In this document: piece by piece, positions 55,083 to 64,000 of the stretch | Layout of the letters: each line of letters opens with the position of its first letter | Numbering within the stretch: position 1 is the first letter of the stretch | NCBI GenBank assembly: GCA_963082975.1 | Contig: OY720348.1 | Location: 55,765,564-55,829,563 of the forward strand | Direction of reading: 5' to 3' | Length of the DNA stretch: 64,000 nucleotides | From: Labia minor | Taxonomy: Eukaryota > Arthropoda > Insecta > Dermaptera > Spongiphoridae | Translations under genes and position numbers: made by a program | The notes under the pieces: generated by a model | Databases searched by the model: none | Seen by the model: the letters and a program-made list of their open reading frames with translations, nothing else | Told to the model about the DNA's origin: nothing

Positions 55083-56800
55083 CACAAAGACATAGATAGA
55101 TACCAATATATATTCAATGTTTGCTAATATAATAAGATTAGATTATCATATTATATACATATATATAATTGAGTCGGAAGTATATAGCTATAATCTTTCA
55201 AAGATGTTGATGTGTTAAGAAAATAGCAAATAATTATAAATTGCAAGTGAAACCTTTCTGGCAATCAGCTGCTAAGTTTTCGTTAATGGGTAATTGAAGA
55301 GGAAGTTTAGGACCGACAAAAGGAAATCGGACACAGGCCAATATTGTGGCCTGTAAAATTAACCCTTCTCTTCTTGAATAGGTGAAAATGGGTTTTACGA
55401 ATTTCACTTAACGACCCAATATTATAATATTCACTTTTAATAACAAATTTCAAGTAGAAAGAGGATCATTTTAAATGCAGTAATAAACAAATGAATAATT
55501 TCCTAATGAAATATAGTATTTAATAAACATATACATCGAAATTTCTTGTTGTCTTTTATGTTATTTTCATTACACCTCTCTTCTAAAGTAGTATTTAATT
55601 ATTTTTAATTAAATACCAAAATGTCGTCGTTTCATCATGCAAGTTAATAGATATCATATTTCTAATCAATCACTATAGTTAGGTTACCCCATTTTAATGG
55701 GAAATACCAGCATATCGATCAACCGCCCATCACAGTCCAATTTTTATTTCTTTCTCATTGACATCTGAAGCATTCCATTGAAGTATCCAGTTTCTATCTT
55801 ATCAAAAGAATTCGAATTTCATTGTCATCTTTTTATTGGATTGTTTTTATTTGTTGTCCTGCAAATATAATTGAAATAGCTTGTAAAATGTAGTATACTT
55901 TAGATTAGTAGTGACATTTTCAACTGATACAATTATTAACATGGTATCAAAATTAAAGGCTTAACAGGCAATCGGTGCCGTGTCAAGGGATAAAAGGTGA
56001 AGCATGGTTTTGTAGTAATCAGCTGAACGCTGTTTCCCACTCAATTCAAATACTCTTATTGGACTTAGCAGAGATGGCCTTGCCTCTTTTTTATTTCTTC
56101 TTTAATCCTGGGATTTACTAGTATAGTAAATCAATGATTTCCTGGAATCGGAATGGCCCCCAGGTCTCTTTTCAACTAAACATGCAACCAGTAATGGACT
56201 CAACCAAAGACACCCGAAAGACTCCGCTGAGTTCGTCTTAAGATTTCATATAAAATTAATCCACACTACGTTTAGAATAAGAACTGAATTTATTTTATAG
56301 ATAAAATTGAATATGATTTTTTTTTTAAATCAAAATGACTATAAAACTATCGTTGGAAGAAAATTTAGAAAATTGTGTTTCTCTTGAAAGGATATGAAAT
56401 CAAGCTACTGCGATAATATATATTCTTATTTATTTTCAAATTTAAGAAGGATTCTATTAGTATTCTATTAATATATTTAATAATACTAAAGAAAAGGTAA
56501 AAATGCTATTCAAGCCAGAAAGAAATTAACCGATCTGTATAAAGATGTGTTAACAGTACACCAGTATCAGAACTATTTTACAAAATTTTGATGTTGAAGA
56601 TGCCCTACGTTCTGAAAGGCTCGTTAAAGGTGATCAAAACACAATTAAGGCATTAGTTGATTTTTTGAATGTAACTTTTAGTTTTAAAATATTAAAAATC
56701 AAAATTTTTAAAATTGACTAAATTGTAAAAAAATTTATTTATTACAGAGAGGGCTTTTAAAACAAATCAAAAAGAAACAAATTATGGCATAAAATTAAAT
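55083..56800. other. Spacer, partly unique
   Basis: 55120-55150 has a scrap of the family A end (TTTGCTAATATAATAAGAT). 55700-56260 is more balanced in composition but has no supported frame. Confidence 0.3.
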
Positions 56801-57010
56801 CAGCGATTCTCAATCTGTGGGGTAAGGTAAGATGATTTTGTGGGCAAACTTTTGAATATTTTCGATTATTTTTCAATTTTTTTCAACATGGCTCTAAAAA
56901 AAAGGTCAGATTATTTTGTGATGCTCTTAAACATTTCCGATAGGGGGGGGGGGCGATGAAAATTAGGGTGGAAAATTGGGCCGTGAATACAAACAGATTG
57001 AGAAACAGTG
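56801..57010. mobile_element. hAT MITE with perfect 8-bp target duplication
   Basis: CAGCGATTCTCAATCTGTGG and ACAGATTGAGAAACAGTG are inverted repeats. AATTAAAT (56793-56800) recurs exactly at 57011-57018. It is 210 bp with a G13 run near 56943-56953. Confidence 0.8.
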
Positions 57011-58488
57011 AATTAAATAAAAAAGAAAAAAGAGTGTGCAATGAAAAGCTACGAAGCTTGTAAGGTCGAATGAAATAGAAAAATGGTGGGGGGAGGGGTA
57101 AAAAACACAAACATATATCAACGGGAAAATCACTTTTTTGGAATTAGAATGACCTGAAACGTGGAGATTTGTGAAAAAACGCATACAAGAAATCCTGTGA
57201 ATATAGATACTTTACTATCAAACAACTTCAAATCTCATTATATTTTATTTTGTATTTTTTCTTCCCTTATAATTAAATAAAAAAAAATATATATTTATTC
57301 TGTAAATTACTTCCTTCGTCCTTAAATTAGAACTCTAATTTTTTACATTTTTAGATCATATATAAAAAATAAATGAGTGATTAAATTTTTTTTTTTTAAT
57401 ATTTAACAAAAAAAGAGTATATATATATAAGTGTATGTATATATAGCATTGAAATTTACTCATTTATCCTAGGAGCGGCCCTCATATAACATTTTATAAT
57501 ATTAACCATAATTAAAAGTATTTTGAGGGTAAACAGACAACCACATGCAAATTATAAATAAATCCCTAAAATGAAATAGAATTTCAAATTCTGAATAATA
57601 TATGAAATGCTACTTTGATGTATGAAAACAATCCCATGAATTATTAGTGAAATGAATAATCAATTAAAAGAATTTATAATATTTATTTATATTATAAAAC
57701 AGGTGCTATAAAAAAAAATGTAAAAATAATTAAATTAAAGGTAAATTTTTTAAATAAATATATATTATTATGTGCAGAGAAATATGAGGTGGTGGTGTTT
57801 TTATAGCACTTTTTAATGATTCCCAATGATCCAGTCTCGGAAACTGTAATGGTAATTTAGATAATTGGAGTACCGGAGGACATAAGACCCTTTTGACTAT
57901 TCTCATAGAGAAACGGATGGTTATAGCCTCATCAATTATAATCATCGGTCTTCGAGGAAAATGTACCAACTGCCGATTAATTATTATTATAATTATGAAT
58001 AATGACTGTAGTTGTAAATAATGGTCCATAGGTACATACCCTGAACACATTGAGAAATAAATAAATAATGTTGTAATTGTAAATAGTGAAAATAAATTTT
58101 CAATGAAATAATCGATGTTGACAATAATAAATAAGGACATCCTTTTAAATTTTCTTGATTTATTTTTATTTGTGTTGATAATTTAAGAACTCTCATTACG
58201 ATTTTCGAGATCGGTTGAATTGAAAAAAAAAATAATATAAAAAAAATTTAGATTTTTATTTTGAGGAGCAAAGAATTAATTTCTTAAGGTGACACAGGGT
58301 AGTATTCAACATCGTTGGCTCACATTATCGTGGTTCGTAATTAATCACTTCTTGAATTTGTGCTGAATAAATTATCAATAAAAAATGAGTAAGAGAAAGA
58401 ATGATAGTCTTACATTAGGAGAAGATAGAAAATTAAAATTTTAATCTATATATTATAATATAATAATAATTATATTATTATTAATAAA
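57011..58488. other. Spacer, no gene supported
   Basis: 57780-57980 is less AT-rich and is open on both strands, but the frames (minus 57730-58140) contain no known domain. I do not call a gene. Confidence 0.3.
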
Positions 58489-58690
58489 AGGCGCCAAGTA
58501 GGTTGGCGGTTAAAGGTGTTAACTCACATCCTCGTGCTCCTGGGTTCAAGACTCGGACCGTGTATGGAAATTTCTTTAGCTGGAGTATATGGGACAGAGT
58601 CAACCCAGCCTCCGGGATCACATTGGGAAGATACTTAATAAAAAGTAGCGTATCCGATCAATAAAATCAAGGTAAAGGTTCATAGACCCG
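58489..58690 (+). mobile_element. tRNA-derived SINE, second family
   Basis: The head GGCGCCAAGTAGGTTGGCGG + TTAAAGGTGTTAACTC has an A-box-like stretch, and GGGTTCAAGACTC (58542-58554) is a good B-box (GGTTCAA..C). A non-tRNA body follows (GGACAGAGTCAACCCAGCCT, CCGGGATCACATTGGG). It is unlike the other SINE family here. A pol III promoter is inferred. It is not a tRNA gene because the acceptor stem cannot close. Confidence 0.6.
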
Positions 58691-59098
58691 TTGTACTGAT
58701 CATAGGACAACTAATTAATATAACCGACTCGATAGGCCATGTCCTTGCGTAAAATGTACAAAAATCAGTCAAAGAAGTAATTTTTTTATTGGATACATTT
58801 TTCAAAATTCTATTATAATTATGAAACTTGATTTAAATTTGTTTTATCGAATATATAAATATATAAATTAAAAACATTTTAATTAACTTAGATATATTAA
58901 AATAAATTGAGTCAAAGCGTGATATGTATTCCGTTTCAAGACTACGAGACTTGACCACCACAAGTAATGTATTTCAAACTTTTTATTAATGAAATTTTGA
59001 TAAATAAAGAGGAGGTATATTGAGATGGTATAACAAAATAAATAATAGAATTAAAAATGATCTAAAATTTATGAGAGAAAGATGACATAAGAAAAGAA
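58691..59098. other. AT-rich spacer
   Basis: No gene. Confidence 0.3.
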
Positions 59099-59548
59099 TA
59101 AGTAAATGCGTCTGAAAAGTTTCCGACCTGACCAAGAAAAACGATGTTTTTCAATTTTTTTTTGCTGTTTTTCAACATAATCTCCATAACACTGATACAA
59201 TTATCATAACGGTGTTCTAATTAATTTATTTAATTTAATTAATTAATAAATTATTTAATTAATTAATTTAATTTAATTTAAGTCTCATCAACAGTTATTC
59301 GATTGGATTACGCCTACAGCGCCAAATTGTCGTTAGAAATGGTTTTTCGAAGCAATTTTTGCTCTAACGTTAGGAAATGCGGCACCCACATTGCACACAG
59401 CTTTCCATATTCAAATGGTTTTGCAAAATATTTCGCACACGTTCAGCTGACATCGTACAGGTCTCAGCTATCTTGAATTAAAACAAAAAAAAATTGAAAA
59501 ACATCGTTTTTCTTGGTCAGCTCGGAAACTTTTCAGACCACCCTCGTA
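59099..59548 (-). mobile_element. mariner element remnant with long inverted ends
   Basis: The right end read inward is TACGAGGGTGGTCTGAAAAG + TTTCCGAGCTGACCAAGAAA; the left end TCTGAAAAGTTTCCGACCTG matches it for about 50 bp. Read on the minus strand, the interior gives IAETCTMSAERVRNILQNHL then NMESCVQCG, the helix-turn-helix linker region of mariner transposase (…ILH.HLGM.K...RWVP). An AATTAATTTAATTTAATT low-complexity block replaces the catalytic part. It is a broken internal-deletion derivative of about 450 bp. Confidence 0.7.
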
Positions 59549-59989
59549 ATAGTGAAGGAAAAAATTGATATTGAAGTGAACGGCCATCATGGCGGCACAT
59601 TTAACATTTAACTGTCAAAATTCATTAATTAATATTTATTGATGGAAGCATCGTAAAATTATAGAATGCTGGTGAAAATGTATCTACATTTCATAACTTA
59701 TAATTTGGTATACATTGTAACTGTAAGTGTTTTATTAAAAAAAATAGGTTATAATTTTTATTTATATTTAAATAAAAATCTATTTTATATAAAATCTGGC
59801 AAAAATTATTTTGAATCGAATGGTTTAGTAGATACAAAACTTTGCCATAACTTTTTATAAAATTAAAGAATATTGAATATAAATATGTTTTTGTTATTAT
59901 TCAAAGAATATAATAGATAGGAATTTCAAATTTTCTAATAGGAAGAAGCGTTGGAGGGGTGGGTCCTCTAAGACTAAGAGACATTTATA
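59549..59989. other. AT-rich spacer
   Basis: No gene supported; the frame at 59666-59860 is low-complexity. Confidence 0.3.
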
Positions 59990-60850
59990 AGATATGACTC
60001 ATACGTGAATCACGAGGTTTTGCAGGTCAGAAAATGTGTGAGATCAGTATTTATTTGAATTAACCCTTCTTCGGAGGCTATAAAAGAGCTCTATAATTAG
60101 TGAATTTTTTTTCAATCTATGATAGATATTCTCCTTCATCCAAATAAGTTTTAATTTTTAATGATTGAAAGGAGTCAAAGGATAATGGACATGATTTCTC
60201 CTGATGAAATCATGAGCTCACGTGAGGGCAGGGACGCCAATCCCTGAAGTAGATATCTTATCTATTGGGATCATAGAAAAATATCTATCCGTTACCCAGG
60301 ATGTATTCTAGTCAATAAGATTTAATATATATATATATAAATATTGATAAACAATATTTCACTGCTAGTATTATAAAATACTAATACTTTTACTATTGAT
60401 TATAATAATATGATATTTATTATCTTTTATAATATATATATATATATATTTCTTTTATTATAATATTTGATGAATTAAAAAAACAAGTCCTTTACTCTCA
60501 AAATTTCTTTTCTATTGAAAAGTAAACAATAATTTGAATAATTCCCTTCATTAGTATTTATTATTATTATATGAAGAAGGCTTTTTGAAAGAGCTTCCTA
60601 TAAGAGTAAAATTTTTTTTTCCTTTTTTAATGAATCTATGATTGATATTCTCCTTGATCCAAATAAGAAAAAATTTTTAAGAGACCAGGAAATAATAAAG
60701 AACGGATTTAAAAGTATCAAAAGACAAAGGACATGGTTTCCTTAGATGAGAGAAAAAGAGATCAATCATGAGCTCACGTGAGGGCAGGGACAGCAGTAAG
60801 ATTGTTGAAAAGATTCTACCCACTACCCAGAATAGATAGTAGTATCTGGT
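59990..60850. repeat. Diverged direct duplication, units of about 280 bp
   Basis: 60090-60310 and 60570-60850 share in order AAGAGCT.CTATA, TTTAATGA.TCTATGAT..ATATTCTCCTT, GATCCAAATAAG, GGACATG(A/G)TTTC and TCATGAGCTCACGTGAGGGC + AGGGAC. The shared CACGTG is an E-box. Each unit ends near a TACCCAG(G/A)AT block. Confidence 0.6.
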
Positions 60851-60869
60851 TAAAAAAACAAACAATTCC

Positions 60870-61844
60870 TTAAATTAAAACAAAACTAGTCATAAAACAT
60901 ACAGCTCTTAAATGTATGTATTAATGCCCTGAAAGACAGAAAAGTATGCCCTGTGGATATAACATAATAGTTTGTTCAATAAGTGGAGGGATATTTTGCA
61001 GAGCTGCCGGAAAACTGCCACTACAGTCAAGAGATAAATTAGAAGACCGTATTGAAGTTGAAGAAAACTACGCTGAAAATAAAAATTGGTTTCTTCATTT
61101 CTGTTCCGCGATATTTCGTCATTTGATTACAAAATATTAAAAAAATAAATATTTTTAATTTATTTTTATTAAAACAAGGTCTATGGTATATATAAATCTA
61201 AGTCTAACTAAGGTCTATGACCATAGGTGATGATAGTAGATTTAGAGTATTTGAGAATAGGATTCTGCGAAGCATTTATGGGCCAAAGAAAAATGAGGTC
61301 ACCGGGGAATGGCGATGATTGTATAACGAGGAATTGCATGACCTCTATGCATCTCCAGATATAGTTAGAATTATAAAATCGAGAAGACAACGGTGGGCAG
61401 GACACATGGCTAGAATGGGAGAAGATAGAATGGCAAAAATTATATTTGTAGGGAGACCGAGTGGGAAACGTCCTCTTGGGAGACAAAGGATAATGTGGGA
61501 AAGGATGTGAGAGAGATGGGAGAGGAAGGTTGTTGCTCAGAATAGGAATACTTGGAGGGGTGTGGTTGCTGCGGCCAAGAACTTTTGAGTTCCATAGAGT
61601 CACAGAGATAGATATAGAATATAGATATTATTTTTATTTATAATATTTTGTATTTAAAGAAGCATTGTGTTGTCCGGCACCATTTTTTTAATTATTAAAA
61701 TTCCTATTTTAAATTAAGAAAAAACTAACAAAGATGATTTTTCCTGAGGCTGAAACCAATTCAGATCGATTTTTCTTTATAAAAATTATCAATACTGAAA
61801 ATTTGAAAAAAAAAATCCTTAGAGCGGTTTAATATCTCATAAAT

Positions 61845-61850
<6 letters not shown>
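60870..61850 (-). repeat. AT-rich repeat family A, copy 4, split by a LINE fragment
   Basis: 60870-60965 matches family A (ACTAGTCATAAAACATACAG, AGTATGCCCTGTGGATAT). The continuation (TTTATAATATTTTGTATTTA then GCACCATTTTTTTAATTATT) begins at about 61632. A LINE fragment and flanking sequence occupy the gap. The remaining end is GAGGCTGAAACCAATTCAGA to 61850. Confidence 0.5.
61208..61620 (+). pseudogene. LINE C-terminal region, best-kept copy
   Basis: The frames read DDSRFRVFENRILRSIYGPK, NEVTGEWR, then YNEELHDLYASPDIVRIIKS, RRQRWAGHMARMGEDRMAKI, IFVGRPSGKRPLGRQRIMWE and NRNTWRGVVAAAKNF with a stop. The zinc-knuckle-free tail with RWAGHMARM is characteristic of this LINE family. Few breaks (a stop after GEWR and one near WERM). 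The 5' rest of the element is missing. It is followed by TAGATATAGAATATAGATAT. Confidence 0.7.
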
Positions 61851-61879
<29 letters not shown>

Positions 61880-62954
61880 GATGTTTATTATAATTATTTA
61901 AGGTTATGTTTTTTATAAATTAGGAATCCGATTTACTCTAAAATGCAGAGAAATCGATTTTAAAGTCCTTATTCGATGCAAATCAATTTCATAGATATTT
62001 CTAATTAATTTATTTTAATAACGAAGGTAATCAAAGTCCTGCATCTTAGATAAGTCATAATTAATATATTTTCTTAGTTCAATATTTCGCCATCAGAAGC
62101 GCTGTTACATATATATATACAAGTTTTGCTAGTATAATAAGATAAATTTATGATTTAATATTGAATATAAAAATTAGGCGTATCAATTTTATATTAATCA
62201 ATAGAAATAACTTTTTCTTTCAAATATTATGAGTAATTATCTCATTTTTATAATGACAATCATCATAATTATTAAGAGAACATGAGGACATTAATTAAAA
62301 CCAGTAAAACATAATAAATTTTAAATATTCATAATTAAAAAAAATGGAAAACCAGCTCCATTCATCGATAACTTTTTAGATTTATTATTCTTTTTATAAT
62401 TTAATTTTTTTTTATTATTTTGTTTTTATTTTGCTTTTTTTGAATATTTCTTGTTATCTTGTCTATTATATGAAATGAATGAATATGAAGGTATATAAGT
62501 TCAATAAAATTATTTAAATAACTTGTTTAGAATTATAACTTGAATGACATTCGTTATAATAGAGATTAAGTAAGATAGAAAAGTAAAGATAGATCCTCAG
62601 GGATCAGGGAATGTTTTTTCTGAAAAAAAATAATTCTCCAAGAGGTCAAGAGGCTCGAGAAGTCTCTCGGGATATTATGTAACGATATATTATATCTTCT
62701 ATTTTGAATTATGTTTATAAAAATAAGTAAAAGATTTATGATGTTTATACAAGAATAAATCTCAGATGAAATATGAAAAATGATTATTTTACTACCAAAA
62801 CGACGATAATAAATATATTTTTGTATTCAATATCAGCGAGTTGAATGATTTTAGAAAAATAAAAAACAATTATTTTGATTTAATTTTATCGCTTGGAATT
62901 AAATAAATAAACCGTTTTACTTTTTATTTTTAAATTTTAAAAAATTAATTTTAA

Positions 62955-62999
<45 letters not shown>

Positions 63000-63001
63000 A
63001 C
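61851..63001. other. AT-rich spacer with microsatellites
   Basis: (AT)n at 61851-61877 and 62961-62992. A family A end scrap (AGTTTTGCTAGTATAATAAG) lies at 62120-62145. No gene. Confidence 0.4.
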
Positions 63002-63152
63002 TATTATTATTATTATTATTATTTGCGGCTAGTACCTGAGGATCTCGGAGAGCTTTAAAGATAAATTATTAATTATTGAATTTCCCTAGGCCCGAAATCG
63101 AGTCTTCAGTGTGGTAGACTATCATGCTAACCACTAAACCACTGAAGAGTCT
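63002..63152 (-). mobile_element. tRNA-derived SINE, copy 3, with (ATT)n tail
   Basis: The minus strand begins CTCTTCAGTGGTTTAGTGGT then TAGCATGATAGTCTACCACA, matching copies at 27376 and 38922 over the head and body (CTCGATTTCGGGCCTAGGG). (ATT)n at 63002-63022 is the tail. Confidence 0.7.
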
Positions 63153-63823
63153 ATTAATAAACTATATAATAAATCAAGCAGTGGCGGAATAAGGTTGTCT
63201 GTGGCCTCTCGTCACTTTATGTTTCCCCCTCCCTCTTGATATTATATATGCAATGATTGTTTGTTGTGTAGACTAAAACAGGAGTTAACTTTAAGTTGTT
63301 TCTTTTTATATTTTATTTAGAGATTTTATTTGTGTATATTTTTATGGGTTAGTTTCAGTTGTCGATCACAACGCTCCATTTGCTTGCGAGCGTTACTACA
63401 ATTAACTTAAATGACTTTTTCACCAAAATCGCCACCACCATGGTAACGACTTAAGAAATGTTTTTATCGTTGTTATTTACTAACTTCGACACAATTGTTT
63501 AGAAGTAAAAATAGTATTTAAAATCAAACTTTTAAAATATTCTTCTTTCTTGATTGATTAAATACCATAAACGAGAAAATATTTTTAAATATAGAATTAC
63601 TATTTACAAAAAAAATTCTTAATATTTTTAAATTTTCGGGCCCCTTTTAAAACATTTAAAATGGGGTAATGCACCATTTAAATCAAGTGTTTTTTTATAA
63701 GCATTAAAGTATTAAATTATTAAAGCTTTGGTGCTTGTTTTTATTTATAACGGAATTTTGTAAATAAAACCACATATTGATATTTGTTATTATAAATTTA
63801 TTCAAAAAATACAAAAATATACA
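63153..63823. other. Spacer, possible solo hAT end at 63181
   Basis: CAGTGGCGGAATAAGG at 63181 resembles the hAT MITE end at 10370, but no partner end is found before the window edge. Otherwise AT-rich. Confidence 0.3.
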
Positions 63824-63860
63824 CAACGTTTCGATTGCTACTTCTGCAATCGTTATCAAG
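63824..63860 (-). ncRNA. Hammerhead-like motif, Penelope type
   Basis: The minus strand reads CTTGATAACGATTGCAGAAG then TAGCAATCGAAACGTTG. GATTGC and GCAATC form a perfect 6-bp helix II, followed by GAAAC. The first core string is TTGATAA instead of CTGATGA, so it is a diverged relative. A repeat unit of a Penelope-like element is likely, but no protein is present here. Confidence 0.4.
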
Positions 63861-64000
63861 CGACTGCACTGTTCGAGTGTCCAGTGACGATTGACGAATG
63901 ATACTTAATATAAGACCTAGGTCACCACGTGCTTACAAATTCAAAATTACAGGAAAAAAAATAATTATTCTTAAACAATTAATTTAAAGATTATAAACAA

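Noticed and set aside
56883-57184. Minus-strand frames across the MITE
   Set aside because: They cross the boundaries of the hAT MITE and its G run, and no motif is seen.
57455-57485. hAT end at AGGAGCGGCCCTC
   Set aside because: There is a single weak end, and no partner or target duplication.
58489-58690. Functional tRNA gene with a good B-box
   Set aside because: The acceptor stem does not pair, and a long non-tRNA body follows. Called as a SINE.
63181-63220. Full hAT MITE at the right side of the window
   Set aside because: Only one end resembles CAGTGGCGGA; the opposite end is not found before the window end.

Overview
The window is an AT-rich animal nuclear DNA segment with no complete host protein gene that I can recognise. 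It is mostly a graveyard of transposable elements, joined by AT-rich spacer and (AT)n, (ATT)n and poly(T) microsatellites. Three features suggest an arthropod, perhaps a crustacean: R2 retrotransposons with a single CCHH finger and a Myb-like domain; a LINE family of a kind common in arthropods; and mariner, hAT and Ginger relics. The species cannot be fixed from the sequence alone.

Layout. 1-657: end of a hAT element. 659-2023 and 2966-4344: twin Helitron-like copies that both carry a piece of LINE reverse transcriptase. 5.5-17 kb: short AT-rich repeats nested in one another, a LINE 3' end split by a hAT MITE, a mariner end and a perfect 50-bp minisatellite. 17269-20714: an internally deleted R2 element outside the rDNA. 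It starts with 28 nt of 28S-like sequence and lies between two 350-bp direct repeats. 20.7-28.2 kb: AT-rich spacer, a tandem duplication, a candidate host exon, a palindromic element and a tRNA-derived SINE. 28215-30685: a 28S rRNA fragment interrupted at the canonical R2 site by a 5'-truncated but otherwise well-kept R2. 30732-31726: a Ginger-like DNA transposon.

31.8-43.8 kb is largely unique AT-rich DNA with hAT MITEs, a SINE and an inverted-repeat cluster. 43845-45920 is a GC-rich R2-like element on the minus strand with its endonuclease region duplicated. 46385-48240 is a mosaic of R2 pieces, a hAT element, a Gypsy-type LTR fossil and a LINE tail. 48.2-64 kb is AT-rich spacer with a long hairpin, hAT and mariner relics, two SINE families, another LINE tail and two hammerhead-like motifs of the Penelope type.

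The most notable system is the R2 set. The intact-looking 3' ends, the 28S-tagged 5' end and the long flanking duplication of the 17-20 kb copy suggest an R2 transcript that was processed upstream in 28S and then inserted at a non-rDNA site, probably by protein made by another copy. The 28-30 kb copy shows the normal site, so the two can be compared directly.
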